In this document: one piece after another, positions 1-15,805 of the stretch
Layout: every line of letters starts with the position of its first letter
Numbering within the stretch: the stretch's first letter is position 1
Assembly: GCA_947179485.1 (NCBI GenBank)
Contig: CAMXBY010000083.1
Span: forward strand, 62,001 to 126,000
Direction: 5' to 3'
DNA from: Allacma fusca
Lineage: Eukaryota > Arthropoda > Collembola > Symphypleona > Sminthuridae
DNA length: 64,000 bases
Program-made: the position numbers and the translations under genes
Notes under the pieces: model-generated
The model's database searches: none
Told to the model about the DNA's origin: nothing
Seen by the model: only the letters and a program-made list of their open reading frames with translations

Positions 1-2770
1 ATACTCAAATACAAAATACTGTATTTTAAATACAATACTTGGTAAGAAATTTAAAATACTCAAATACAAAATACTGTATTTTAAATACAATACTTGGTAA
101 GAAATTTAAAATACTCAAATACAAAATACTGTATTTAAAATACAATACTTGGTAGGAAATTTAAAATACTCAAATACAAAATACTGTATTTTAAATACAA
201 TACTTGGTACGAAATTTAAAATACTCAAATACAAAATACTGTATTTTAAATACAATACTTGGTACGAAATTTAAAATACTCAAATACAAAATACTGTATT
301 TTAAATACAATACTTGGTAGGAAATTTAAAATACTCAAATACAAAATACTGTATTTTAAATACAATACTTGGTAGGAAATTTAAAATACTCAAATACAAA
401 ATACTGTATTTTAAATATAATACTTGGTAGGAAATTTAAAATACTCAAATACAAAATACTGTATTTTAAATACAATACTTGGTAGGAAATTTAAAATACT
501 CAAATACAAAATACTGTATTTTAAATACAATACTTGGTAGGAAATTTAAAATACTCAATTACAAAATACTGTATTTTAAATACAATACTTGGTAAGAAAT
601 TTAAAATACTCAAATACAAAATACTGTATTTTAAATACAATACTTGGTAAGAAATTTAAAATACTCAAATACAAAATACTGTATTTTAAATGCAATACTT
701 GGTAGGAAATTTAAAATACTCAAATACAAAATACTGTATTTTAAATGCAATACTTGGTAGGAAATTTAAAATACTCAAATACAAAATACTGTATTTTAAA
801 TACAATACTTGGTAGGAAATTTAAAATACTCAAATAAAAAATACTGTATTTTAAATACAATACTTGGTAGGAAATTTAAAATACTCAAATACAAAATACT
901 GTATTTTAAATACAATACTTGGTAGGAAATTTAAAATACTCAAATACAAAATACTGTATTTTAAATACAATACTTGGTACGAAATTTAAAATACTCAAAT
1001 ACAAAATACTGTATTTTAAATACAATACTTGGTAGGATATTTAAAATACTCAAATACAAAATACTGTATTTTAAATACAATACTTGGTACGAAATTTAAA
1101 ATACTCAAATACAAAATACTGTATTTTAAATACAATACTTGGTACGAAATTTAAAATACTCAAATACAAAATACTGTATTTTAAATACAATACTTGGTAG
1201 GAAATTTAAAATACTCAAATACAAAATACTGTATTTTAAATGCAATACTTGGTAGGATATTTAAAATACTCAAATACAAAATACTGTATTTTAAATGCAA
1301 TACTTGGTAGAAAATTTAAAATACTCAAATACAAAATACTGTATTTTAAATACAATACTTGGTAGGAAATTTAAAATACTCAAATACAAAATACTGTATT
1401 TTAAATACAATACTTGGTAGGAAATTTAAAATACTCAAATACAAAATACTGTATTTTAAATACAATACTTGGTACGAAATTTAAAATACTCAAATACAAA
1501 ATACTGTATTTTAAATACAATACTTGGTAGGATATTTAAAATACTCAAATACAAAATACTGTATTTTAAATACAATACTTGGTACGAAATTTAAAATACT
1601 CAAATACAAAATACTGTATTTTAAATACAATACTTGGTACGAAATTTAAAATACTCAAATACAAAATACTGTATTTTAAATACAATACTTGGTAGGAAAT
1701 TTAAAATACTCAAATACAAAATACTGTATTTTAAATGCAATACTTGGTAGGAAATTTAAAATACTCAAATACAAAATACTGTATTTTAAATGCAATACTT
1801 GGTAGGAAATTTAAAATACTCAAATACAAAATACTGTATTTTAAATACAATACTTGGTAGGAAATTTAAAATACTCAAATACAAAATACTGTATTTTAAA
1901 TGCAATACTTGGTAGGAAATTTAAAATACTCAAATACAAAATACTGTATTTTAAATACAATACTTGGTACGAAATTTAAAATACTCAAATACAAAATACT
2001 GTATTTTAAATACAATACTTGGTAGGAAATTTAAAATACTCAAATACAAAATACTGTATTTTAAATGCAATACTTGGTAGGAAATTTAAAATACTCAAAT
2101 ACAAAATACTGTATTTTAAATGCAATACTTGGTAGGAAATTTAAAATACTCAAATACAAAATACTGTATTTTAAATACAATACTTGGTAGGAAATTTAAA
2201 ATACTCAAATAAAAAATACTGTATTTTAAATACAATACTTGGTAGGAAATTTAAAATACTCAAATACAAAATACTGTATTTTAAATACAATACTTGGTAG
2301 GAAATTTAAAATACTCAAATACAAAATACTGTATTTTAAATACAATACTTGGTAGGAAATTTAAAATACTCAAATACAAAATACTGTATTTTAAATACAA
2401 TACTTGGTAGGAAATTTAAAATACTCAAATACAAAATACTGTATTTTAAATACAATACTTGGTACGAAATTTAAAATACTCAAATACAAAATACTGTATT
2501 TTAAATACAATACTTGGTACGAAATTTAAAATACTCAAATACAAAATACTGTATTTTAAATACAATACTTGGTAGGAAATTTAAAATACTCAAATACAAA
2601 ATACTGTATTTTAAATACAATACTTGGTAGGAAATTTAAAATACTCAAATACAAAATACTGTATTTTAAATACAATACTTGGTACGAAATTTAAAATACT
2701 CAAATACAAAATACTGTATTTTAAATACAATACTTGGTAGGAAATTTAAAATACTCAAATACAAAATACT

Positions 2771-4060
2771 GTATTTAAAATACAATACTTGGTAGGAAAT
2801 TTAAATTACTCAAATACAAAATACTGTATTTTAAATACAATACTTGGTAGGAAATTTAAAATACTCAAATACAAAATACTGTATTTTAAATACAATACTT
2901 GGTAGGAAATTTAAAATACTCAAATACAAAATACTGTATTTTAAATACAATACTTGGTAGGAAATTTAAAATACTCAAATACAAAATACTGTATTTTAAA
3001 TACAGTACTTGGTAGGAAATTTCAAATACTCAAATACAAAATACTGTATTTTAAATACAATACTTGGTACGAAATTTAAAATACTCAAATACAAAATACT
3101 GTATTTAAAATACAATACTTGGTAGGAAATTTAAAATACTCAAATAAAAAATACTGTATTTTAAATACAATACTTGGTAGGAAATTTAAAATACTCAAAT
3201 ACAAAATACTGTATTTTAAATACAATACTTGGTAGGAAATTTAAAATACTCAAATACAAAATACTGTATTTTAAATACAATACTTGGTACGAAATTTAAA
3301 ATACTCAAATACAAAATACTGTATTTTAAATACAATACTTGGTAGGATATTTAAAATACTCAAATACAAAATACTGTATTTTAAATACAATACTTGGTAC
3401 GAAATTTAAAATACTCAAATACAAAATACTGTATTTTAAATACAATACTTGGTACGAAATTTAAAATACTCAAATACAAAATACTGTATTTTAAATACAA
3501 TACTTGGTAGGAAATTTAAAATACTCAAATACAAAATACTGTATTTTAAATGCAATACTTGGTAGGATATTTAAAATACTCAAATACAAAATACTGTATT
3601 TTAAATGCAATACTTGGTAGAAAATTTAAAATACTCAAATACAAAATACTGTATTTTAAATACAATACTTGGTAGGAAATTTAAAATACTCAAATACAAA
3701 ATACTGTATTTAAAATACAATACTTGGTAGGAAATTTAAATTACTCAAATACAAAATACTGTATTTTAAATACAATACTTGGTAGGAAATTTAAAATACT
3801 CAAATACAAAATACTGTATTTTAAATACAATACTTGGTAGGAAATTTAAAATACTCAAATACAAAATACTGTATTTTAAATACAATACTTGGTAGGAAAT
3901 TTAAAATACTCAAATACAAAATACTGTATTTTAAATACAGTACTTGGTAGGAAATTTCAAATACTCAAATACAAAATACTGTATTTTAAATACAATACTT
4001 GGTACGAAATTTAAAATACTCAAATACAAAATACTGTATTTAAAATACAATACTTGGTAG
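2771..4060. repeat. 17-monomer (935-bp) higher-order repeat
   Basis: The rare variant GTATTTAAAATAC followed by TTTAAATTACTC occurs at 2771 and again at 3706. The variant TACAGTACTTGG followed by TTTCAAATAC occurs at 3001 and 3936. Both pairs are 935 bp apart, which is 17 monomers. The same block reappears about 4.1 kb further on (TACAGTACTT at 8062), showing longer duplications as well. Confidence 0.8.
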
Positions 4061-7000
4061 GAAATTTAAAATACTCAAATACAAAATACTGTATTTTAAA
4101 TACAATACTTGGTAGGAAATTTAAAATACTCAAATACAAAATACTGTAATTTTAAATACAATACTTGGTAGGAAATTTAAAATACTCAATTACAAAATAC
4201 TGCATTTTAAATACAATACTTGGTAGGAAATTTAAAATACTCAAATACAAAATACTGTATTTTAAATACAATACTTGGTAAGAAATTTAAAATACTCAAA
4301 TACAAAATACTGTATTTTAAATACAATACTTGGTAGGAAATTTAAAATACTCAAATACAAAATACTGTATTTTAAATACAATACTTGGTAGGAAATTTAA
4401 AATACTCAATTACAAAATACTGTATTTTAAATACAATACTTGGTAAGAAATTTAAAATACTCAAATACAAAATACTGTATTTTAAATACAATACTTGGTA
4501 AGAAATTTAAAATACTCAAATACAAAATACTGTATTTTAAATACAATACTTGGTAAGAAATTTAAAATACTCAAATACAAAATACTGTATTTAAAATAAT
4601 ATACTTGGTAGGAAATTTAAAATACTCAAATACAAAATACTGTATTTTAAATACAATACTTGGTACGAAATTTAAAATACTCAAATACAAAATACTGTAT
4701 TTTAAATACAATACTTGGTACGAAATTTAAAATACTCAAATACAAAATACTGTATTTTAAATACAATACTTGGTAGGAAATTTAAAATACTCAAATACAA
4801 AATACTGTATTTTAAATGCAATACTTGGTAGGAAATTTAAAATACTCAAATACAAAATACTGTATTTTAAATGCAATACTTGGTAGGAAATTTAAAATAC
4901 TCAAATACAAAATACTGTATTTTAAATACAATACTTGGTAGGAAATTTAAAATACTCAAATACAAAATACTGTATTTTAAATGCAATACTTGGTAGGAAA
5001 TTTAAAATACTCAAATACAAAATACTGTATTTTAAATACAATACTTGGTACGAAATTTAAAATACTCAAATACAAAATACTGTATTTTAAATACAATACT
5101 TGGTACGAAATTTAAAATACTCAAATACAAAATACTGTATTTTAAATACAATACTTGGTAGGAAATTTAAAATACTCAAATACAAAATACTGTATTTTAA
5201 ATGCAATACTTGGTAGGAAATTTAAAATACTCAAATACAAAATACTGTATTTTAAATGCAATACTTGGTAGGAAATTTAAAATACTCAAATACAAAATAC
5301 TGTATTTTAAATACAATACTTGGTAGGAAATTTAAAATACTCAAATACAAAATACTGTATTTTAAATGCAATACTTGGTAGGAAATTTAAAATACTCAAA
5401 TACAAAATACTGTATTTTAAATACAATACTTGGTACGAAATTTAAAATACTCAAATACAAAATACTGTATTTTAAATACAATACTTGGTAGGAAATTTAA
5501 AATACTCAAATACAAAATACTGTATTTTAAATGCAATACTTGGTAGGAAATTTAAAATACTCAAATACAAAATACTGTATTTTAAATGCAATACTTGGTA
5601 GGAAATTTAAAATACTCAAATACAAAATACTGTATTTTAAATACAATACTTGGTAGGAAATTTAAAATACTCAAATAAAAAATACTGTATTTTAAATACA
5701 ATACTTGGTAGGAAATTTAAAATACTCAAATACAAAATACTGTATTTTAAATACAATACTTGGTAGGAAATTTAAAATACTCAAATACAAAATACTGTAT
5801 TTTAAATACAATACTTGGTAGGAAATTTAAAATACTCAAATACAAAATACTGTATTTTAAATACAATACTTGGTACGAAATTTAAAATACTCAAATACAA
5901 AATACTGTATTTAAAATACAATACTTGGTAGGAAATTTAAAATACTCAAATACAAAATACTGTATTTTAAATACAATACTTGGTAGGAAATTTAAAATAC
6001 TCAAATACAAAATACTGTATTTTAAATACAATACTTGGTAGGAAATTTAAAATACTCAATTACAAAATACTGCATTTTAAATACAATACTTGGTAGGAAA
6101 TTTAAAATACTCAAATACAAAATACTGTATTTTAAATACAATACTTGGTAAGAAATTTAAAATACTCAAATACAAAATACTGTATTTTAAATACAATACT
6201 TGGTAGGAAATTTAAAATACTCAAATACAAAATACTGTATTTTAAATACAATACTTGGTAGGAAATTTAAAATACTCAATTACAAAATACTGTATTTTAA
6301 ATACAATACTTGGTAAGAAATTTAAAATACTCAAATACAAAATACTGTATTTTAAATACAATACTTGGTACGAAATTTAAAATACTCAAATACAAAATAC
6401 TGTATTTTAAATACAATACTTGGTAAGAAATTTAAAATACTCAAATACAAAATACTGTATTTAAAATACAATACTTGGTAGGAAATTTAAAATACTCAAA
6501 TACAAAATACTGTATTTTAAATACAATACTTGGTACGAAATTTAAAATACTCAAATACAAAATACTGTATTTTAAATACAATACTTGGTACGAAATTTAA
6601 AATACTCAAATACAAAATACTGTATTTTAAATACAATACTTGGTAGGAAATTTAAAATACTCAAATACAAAATACTGTATTTTAAATGCAATACTTGGTA
6701 GGAAATTTAAAATACTCAAATACAAAATACTGTATTTTAAATACAATACTTGGTAGGAAATTTAAAATACTCAAATACAAAATACTGTATTTTAAATACA
6801 ATACTTGGTAGGAAATTTAAAATACTCAAATACAAAATACTGTATTTTAAATACAGTACTTGGTAGGAAATTTAAACTACTCAAATACAAAATACTGTAT
6901 TTTAAATACAATACTTGGTAGGAAATTTAAAATACTCAAATACAAAATACTGTATTTTAAATACAATACTTGGTAGGAAATTTAAAATACTCAAATATAA

Positions 7001-8860
7001 AATACTGTATTTTAAATACAATACTTGGTAGGAAATTTAAAACACTCAAATACAAAATACTGTATTTTAAATACAATACTTGGTACGAAATTTAAAATAC
7101 TCAAATACAAAATACTGTATTTTAAATACAATACTTGGTAGGAAATTTAAAATACTCAAATACAAAATACTGTATTTTAAATGCAATACTTGGTAGGAAA
7201 TTTAAAATACTCAAATACAAAATACTGTATTTTAAATACAATACTTGGTAGGAAATTTAAAAGACTCAAATAAAAAATACTGTATTTTAAATACAATACT
7301 TGGTAGGAAATTTAAAATACTCAAATACAAAATACTGTATTTTAAATACAATACTTGGTAGGAAATTTAAAATACTCAAATACAAAATACTGTATTTTAA
7401 ATACAATACTTGGTAGGAAATTTAAAATACTCAAATACAAAATACTGTATTTTAAATACAATACTTGGTAGGAAATTTAAAATACTCAAATACAAAATAC
7501 TGTATTTTAAATACAATACTTGGTACGAAATTTAAAATACTCAAATACAAAATACTGTATTTTAAATACAATACTTGGTACGAAATTTAAAATACTCAAA
7601 TACAAAATACTGTATTTTAAATACAATACTTGGTAGGAAATTTAAAATACTCAAATACAAAATACTGTATTTTAAATGCAATACTTGGTAGGAAATTTAA
7701 AATACTCAAATACAAAATACTGTATTTTAAATGCAATACTTGGTAGAAAATTTAAAATACTCAAATACAAAATACTGTATTTTAAATACAATACTTGGTA
7801 GGAAATTTAAAATACTCAAATACAAAATACTGTATTTAAAATACAATACTTGGTAGGAAATTTAAAATACTCAAATACAAAATACTGTATTTTAAATACA
7901 ATACTTGGTAGGAAATTTAAAATACTCAAATACAAAATACTGTGTTTTAAATACAATACTTGGTAGGAAATTTAAAATACTCAAATACAAAATACTGTAT
8001 TTTAAATACAATACTTGGTAGGAAATTTAAAATACTCAAATACAAAATACTGTATTTTAAATACAGTACTTGGTAGGAAATTTCAAATACTCAAATACAA
8101 AATACTGTATTTTAAATACAATACTTGGTACGAAATTTAAAATACTCAAATACAAAATACTGTATTTAAAATACAATACTTGGTAGGAAATTTAAAATAC
8201 TCAAATACAAAATACTGTATTTTAAATACAATACTTGGTAGGAAATTTAAAATACTCAAATACAAAATACTGTATTTTAAATACAATACTTGGTAGGAAA
8301 TTTAAAATACTCAATTACAAAATACTGCATTTTAAATACAATACTTGGTAGGAAATTTAAAATACTCAAATACAAAATACTGTATTTTAAATACAATACT
8401 TGGTAAGAAATTTAAAATACTCAAATACAAAATACTGTATTTTAAATACAATACTTGGTAGGAAATTTAAAATACTCAAATACAAAATACTGTATTTTAA
8501 ATACAATACTTGGTAGGAAATTTAAAATACTCAATTACAAAATACTGTATTTTAAATACAATACTTGGTAAGAAATTTAAAATACTCAAATACAAAATAC
8601 TGTATTTTAAATACAATACTTGGTAAGAAATTTAAAATACTCAAATACAAAATACTGTATTTTAAATACAATACTTGGTAAGAAATTTAAAATACTCAAA
8701 TACAAAATACTGTATTTAAAATACAATACTTGGTAGGAAATTTAAAATACTCAAATACAAAATACTGTATTTTAAATACAATACTTGGTACGAAATTTAA
8801 AATACTCAAATACAAAATACTGTATTTTAAATACAATACTTGGTAGGAAATTTAAAATAC

Positions 8861-10440
8861 TCAAATAAAAAATACTGTATTTTAAATACAATACTTGGTA
8901 GGAAATTTAAAATACTCAAATACAAAATACTGTATTTTAAATGCAATACTTGGTAGGAAATTTAAAATACTCAAATACAAAATACTGTATTTTAAATGCA
9001 ATACTTGGTAGGAAATTTAAAATACTCAAATACAAAATACTGTATTTTAAATACAATACTTGGTAGGAAATTTAAAATACTCAAATAAAAAATACTGTAT
9101 TTTAAATACAATACTTGGTAGGAAGTTTAAAATACTCAAATACAAAATACTGTATTTTAAATACAATACTTGGTAGGAAATTTAAAATACTCAAATACAA
9201 AATACTGTATTTTAAATACAATACTTGGTAGGAAATTTAAAATACTCAAATACAAAATACTGTATTTTAAATACAATACTTGGTAGGAAATTTAAAATAC
9301 TCAAATACAAAATACTGTATTTTAAATACAGTACTTGGTAAGAAATTTAAACTACTCAAATACAAAATACTGTATTTTAAATACAATACTTGGTAGGAAA
9401 TTTAAAATACTCAAATACAAAATACTGTATTTTAAATACAATACTTGGTAGGAAATTTAAAATACTCAAATATAAAATACTGTATTTTAAATACAATACT
9501 TGGTAGGAAATTTAAAACACTCAAGTACAAAATACTGTATTTTAAATACAATACTTGGTACGAAATTTAAAATACTCAAATACAAAATACTGTATTTAAA
9601 ATACAATACTTGGTAGGAAATTTAAAATACTCAAATACAAAATACTGTATTTTAAATACAATACTTGGTACGAAATTTAAAATACTCAAATACAAAATAC
9701 TGTATTTTAAATACAATACTTGGTAGGAAATTTAAAATACTCAAATAAAAAATACTGTATTTTAAATACAATACTTGGTAGGAAATTTAAAATACTCAAA
9801 TACAAAATACTGTATTTTAAATGCAATACTTGGTAGGAAATTTAAAATACTCAAATACAAAATACTGTATTTTAAATGCAATACTTGGTAGGAAATTTAA
9901 AATACTCAAATACAAAATACTGTATTTTAAATACAATACTTGGTAGGAAATTTAAAATACTCAAATAAAAAATACTGTATTTTAAATACAATACTTGGTA
10001 GGAAATTTAAAATACTCAAATACAAAATACTGTATTTTAAATACAATACTTGGTAGGAAATTTAAAATACTCAAATACAAAATACTGTATTTTAAATACA
10101 ATGCTTGGTAGGAAATTTAAAATACTCAAATACAAAATACTGTATTTTAAATACAATACTTGGTAGGAAATTTAAAATACTCAAATACAAAATACTGTAT
10201 TTTAAATACAGTACTTGGTAAGAAATTTAAACTACTCAAATACAAAATACTGTATTTTAAATACAATACTTGGTAGGAAATTTAAAATACTCAAATACAA
10301 AATACTGTATTTTAAATACAATACTTGGTAGGAAATTTAAAATACTCAAATATAAAATACTGTATTTTAAATACAATACTTGGTAGGAAATTTAAAACAC
10401 TCAAGTACAAAATACTGTATTTTAAATACAATACTTGGTA
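8861..10440. repeat. 16-monomer (880-bp) higher-order repeat
   Basis: The variant TCAAATAAAAAATAC at 8861 recurs at 9741. TACAGTACTTGGTAAG followed by TTTAAACTACTC recurs from about 9327 to 10207, and AAAACACTCAAGTAC from about 9515 to 10395. All three spacings are 880 bp, or 16 monomers. Near-identical shared variants show a recent duplication of the whole block. Confidence 0.8.
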
Positions 10441-11771
10441 CGAAATTTAAAATACTCAAATACAAAATACTGTATTTTAAATACAATACTTGGTAGGAAA
10501 TTTAAAATACTCAAATACATAATACTGTATTTTAAATACAATACTTGGTAGGAAATTTAAAATACTCAAATACAAAATACTGTATTTTAAATACAATACT
10601 TGGTAAGAAATTTAAAATACTCAAATACAAAATACTGTATTTTAAATACAATACTTGGTAAGAAATTTAAAATACTCAAATACAAAATACTGTATTTTAA
10701 ATACAATACTTGGTAGGAAATTTAAAATACTCAAATACAAAATACTGTATTTTAAATACAATACTTGGTAGGAAATTTAAAATACTCAAATAAAAAATAC
10801 TGTATTTTAAATACAATACTTGGTAGGAAATTTAAAATACTCAAATACAAAATACTGTATTTTAAATACAATACTTGGTACGAAATTTAAAATACTCAAA
10901 TACAAAATACTGTATTTAAAATACAATACTTGGTAGGAAATTTAAAATACTCAAATACAAAATACTGTATTTTAAATACAATACTTGGTAGGAAATTTAA
11001 AATACTCAAATACAAAATACTGTATTTTAAATACAATACTTGGTAGGAAATTTAAAATACTCAATTACAAAATACTGCATTTTAAATACAATACTTGGTA
11101 GGAAATTTAAAATACTCAAATACAAAATACTGTATTTTAAATACAATACTTGGTAAGAAATTTAAAATACTCAAATACAAAATACTGTATTTTAAATACA
11201 ATACTTGGTAGGAAATTTAAAATACTCAAATACAAAATACTGTATTTTAAATACAATACTTGGTAGGAAATTTAAAATACTCAATTACAAAATACTGTAT
11301 TTTAAATACAATACTTGGTAAGAAATTTAAAATACTCAAATACAAAATACTGTATTTTAAATACAATACTTGGTAAGAAATTTAAAATACTCAAATACAA
11401 AATACTGTATTTTAAATACAATACTTGGTAAGAAATTTAAAATACTCAAATACAAAATACTGTATTTAAAATACAATACTTGGTAGGAAATTTAAAATAC
11501 TCAAATACAAAATACTGTATTTTAAATACAATACTTGGTACGAAATTTAAAATACTCAAATACAAAATACTGTATTTTAAATACAATACTTGGTACGAAA
11601 TTTAAAATACTCAAATACAAAATACTGTATTTTAAATACAATACTTGGTAGGAAATTTAAAATACTCAAATACAAAATACTGTATTTTAAATGCAATACT
11701 TGGTAGGAAATTTAAAATACTCAAATACAAAATACTGTATTTTAAATGCAATACTTGGTAGGAAATTTAAA

Positions 11772-14310
11772 ATCCTCAAATACAAAATACTGTATTTTAA
11801 ATACAATACTTGGTAGGAAATTTAAAATACTCAAATAAAAAATACTGTATTTTAAATACAATACTTGGTAGGAAATTTAAAATACTCAAATACAAAATAC
11901 TGTATTTTAAATACAATACTTGGTAGGAAATTTAAAATACTCAAATACAAAATACTGTATTTTAAATACAATACTTGGTAGGAAATTTAAAATACTCAAA
12001 TACAAAATACTGTATTTTAAATACAATACTTGGTAGGAAATTTAAAATACTCAAATACAAAATACTGTATTTTAAATACAGTACTTGGTAGGAAATTTAA
12101 ACTACTCAAATACAAAATACTGTATTTTAAATACAATACTTGGTAGGAAATTTAAAATACTCAAATACAAAATACTGTATTTTAAATACAATACTTGGTA
12201 GGAAATTTAAAATACTCAAATATAAAATACTGTATTTTAAATACAATACTTGGTAGGAAATTTAAAACACTCAAATACAAAATACTGTATTTTAAATACA
12301 ATACTTGGTACGAAATTTAAAATACTCAAATACAAAATACTGTATTTTAAATACAATACTTGGTAGGAAATTTAAAATACTCAAATACAAAATACTGTAT
12401 TTTAAATACAATACTTGGTAGAAAATTTAAAATACTCAAATACAAAATACTGTATTTTAAATACAATACTTGGTAGGAAATTTAAAATACTCAAATACAA
12501 AATACTGTATTTTAAATACAATACTTGGTAGGAAATTTAAAATACTCAATTACAAAATACTGTATTTTAAATACAATACTTGGTAGGAAATTTAAAATAC
12601 TCAAATACAAAATACTGTATTTTAAATACAATACTTGGTAAGAAATTTAAAATACTCAAATACAAAATACTGTATTTTAAATACAATACTTGGTAAGAAA
12701 TTTAAAATACTCAAATACAAAATACTGTATTTTAAATACAATACTTGGTAAGAAATTTAAAATACTCAAATACAAAATACTGTATTTAAAATACAATACT
12801 TGGTAGGAAATTTAAAATACTCAAATACAAAATACTGTATTTTAAATACAATACTTGGTACGAAATTTAAAATACTCAAATACAAAATACTGTATTTTAA
12901 ATACAATACTTGGTACGAAATTTAAAATACTCAAATACAAAATACTGTATTTTAAATACAATACTTGGTAGGAAATTTAAAATACTCAAATACAAAATAC
13001 TGTATTTTAAATGCAATACTTGGTAGGAAATTTACAATACTCAAATACTAAATACTGTATTTTAAATGCAATACTTGGTAGGAAATTTAAAATCCTCAAA
13101 TACAAAATACTGTATTTTAAATACAATACTTGGTAGGAAATTTAAAATACTCAAATAAAAAATACTGTATTTTAAATACAATACTTGGTAGGAAATTTAA
13201 AATACTCAAATACAAAATACTGTATTTTAAATACAATACTTGGTAGGAAATTTAAAATACTCAAATACAAAATACTGTATTTTAAATACAATACTTGGTA
13301 GGAAATTTAAAATACTCAAATACAAAATACTGTATTTTAAATACAATACTTGGTAGGAAATTTAAAATACTCAAATACAAAATACTGTATTTTAAATACA
13401 GTACTTGGTAGGAAATTTAAACTACTCAAATACAAAATACTGTATTTTAAATACAATACTTGGTAGGAAATTTAAAATACTCAAATACAAAATACTGTAT
13501 TTTAAATACAATACTTGGTAGGAAATTTAAAATACTCAAATATAAAATACTGTATTTTAAATACAATACTTGGTAGGAAATTTAAAACACTCAAATACAA
13601 AATACTGTATTTTAAATACAATACTTGGTACGAAATTTAAAATACTCAAATACAAAATACTGTATTTTAAATACAATACTTGGTAGGAAATTTAAAATAC
13701 TCAAATACAAAATACTGTATTTTAAATACAATACTTGGTAGAAAATTTAAAATACTCAAATACAAAATACTGTATTTTAAATACAATACTTGGTAGGAAA
13801 TTTAAAATACTCAAATACAAAATACTGTATTTTAAATACAATACTTGGTAGGAAATTTAAAATACTCAAATACAAAATACTGTATTTTAAATACAATACT
13901 TGGTAAGAAATTTAAAATACTCAAATACAAAATACTGTATTTTAAATACAATACTTGGTAAGAAATTTAAAATACTCAAATACAAAATACTGTATTTAAA
14001 ATACAATACTTGGTAGGAAATTTAAAATACTCAAATACAAAATACTGTATTTTAAATACAATACTTGGTACGAAATTTAAAATACTCAAATACAAAATAC
14101 TGTATTTTAAATACAATACTTGGTACGAAATTTAAAATACTCAAATACAAAATACTGTATTTTAAATACAATACTTGGTAGGAAATTTAAAATACTCAAA
14201 TACAAAATACTGTATTTTAAATGCAATACTTGGTAGGAAATTTAAAATACTCAAATACAAAATACTGTATTTTAAATGCAATACTTGGTAGGAAATTTAA
14301 AATCCTCAAA
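11772..14310. repeat. 24- and 22-monomer higher-order repeats
   Basis: The rare variant AAATCCTCAAATAC lies at about 11772, 13092 and 14302. The spacings are 1320 bp (24 monomers) and 1210 bp (22 monomers), and neighbouring variants are shared in the same order. This indicates unequal exchange producing blocks that differ by two monomers. Confidence 0.7.
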
Positions 14311-15801
14311 TACAAAATACTGTATTTTAAATACAATACTTGGTAGGAAATTTAAAATACTCAAATAAAAAATACTGTATTTTAAATACAATACTTGGTA
14401 GGAAATTTAAAATACTCAAATACAAAATACTGTATTTTAAATACAATACTTGGTAGGAAATTTAAAATACTCAAATACAAAATACTGTATTTTAAATACA
14501 ATACTTGGTAGGAAATTTAAAATACTCAAATACAAAATACTGTATTTTAAATACAGTACTTGGTAGGAAATTTAAACTACTCAAATACAAAATACTGTAT
14601 TTTAAATACAATACTTGGTAGGAAATTTAAAATACTCAAATACAAAATACTGTATTTTAAATACAATACTTGGTAGGAAATTTAAAATACTCAAATACAA
14701 AATACTGTATTTTAAATACAATACTTGGTAGGAAATTTAAAATACTCAAATACAAAATACTGTATTTTAAATACAATACTTGGTAGGAAATTTAAAATAC
14801 TCAAATACAAAATACTGTATTTTAAATACAGTACTTGGTAGGAAATTTAAACTACTCAAATACAAAATACTGTATTTTAAATACAATACTTGGTAGGAAA
14901 TTTAAAATACTCAAATACAAAATACTGTATTTTAAATACAATACTTGGTAGGAAATTTAAAATACTCAAATATAAAATACTGTATTTTAAATACAATACT
15001 TGGTAGGAAATTTAAAACACTCAAATACAAAATACTGTATTTTAAATACAATACTTGGTACGAAATTTAAAATACTCAAATACAAAATACTGTATTTTAA
15101 ATACAATACTTGGTAGGAAATTTAAAATACTCAAATACAAAATACTGTATTTTAAATACAATACTTGGTAGAAAATTTAAAATACTCAAATACAAAATAC
15201 TGTATTTTAAATACAATACTTGGTAGGAAATTTAAAATACTCAAATACAAAATACTGTATTTTAAATACAATACTTGGTAGGAAATTTAAAATACTCAAT
15301 TACAAAATACTGTATTTTAAATACAATACTTGGTAAGAAATTTAAAATACTCAAATACAAAATACTGTATTTTAAATACAATACTTGGTAAGAAATTTAA
15401 AATACTCAAATACAAAATACTGTATTTTAAATACAATACTTGGTACGAAATTTAAAATACTCAAATACAAAATACTGTATTTTAAATACAATACTTGGTA
15501 GGAAATTTAAAATACTCAAATACAAAATACTGTATTTTAAATACAATACTTGGTAGGAAATTTAAAATACTCAAATAAAAAATACTGTATTTTAAATACA
15601 ATACTTGGTAGGAAATTTAAAATACTCAAATACAAAATACTGTATTTTAAATACAATACTTGGTAGGAAATTTAAAATACTCAATTACAAAATACTGTAT
15701 TTTAAATACAATACTTGGTAGGAAATTTAAAATACTCAAATACAAAATACTGTATTTTAAATACAATACTTGGTAAGAAATTTAAAATACTCAAATACAA
15801 A

Positions 15802-15805
15802 ATAC
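15802..15805. repeat. Target-site duplication ATAC (left)
   Basis: The four bases ATAC just outside the left LTR match the four bases just outside the right LTR (35655-35658). Removing the element and one ATAC restores an uninterrupted satellite monomer, so the insertion is clean. Four-base duplications are typical of many insect gypsy-type elements. Confidence 0.9.

Larger units (their letters stand above)
1..15805. repeat. 55-bp AT-rich satellite array, left arm
   Basis: About 287 head-to-tail copies of a 55-bp monomer, roughly 80% AT. Each monomer holds the 15-bp palindrome AAAATACTGTATTTT (centre T), the block CAAATAC just before it and TTGGTAGGAAATTTAAA after it. Recurrent variants are GGTACGAAAT, AAATGCAATA, CAAATAAAAAATACTG and TTTAAACTACTC. 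They recur at distances that are multiples of 55 bp, so the array is organised in higher-order repeats. There are no ORFs of note on either strand. The array runs off the window at base 1 and stops at the retroelement insertion. A single 1-bp insertion near 4148 shifts the phase. No function can be assigned; centromeric or heterochromatic satellite is the usual context for such arrays, but this is inference. Confidence 0.98.

Noticed and set aside
1-15805. CRISPR-like look of regularly spaced repeats
   Set aside because: The whole 55-bp unit is repeated with no unique spacers, in a eukaryotic context.
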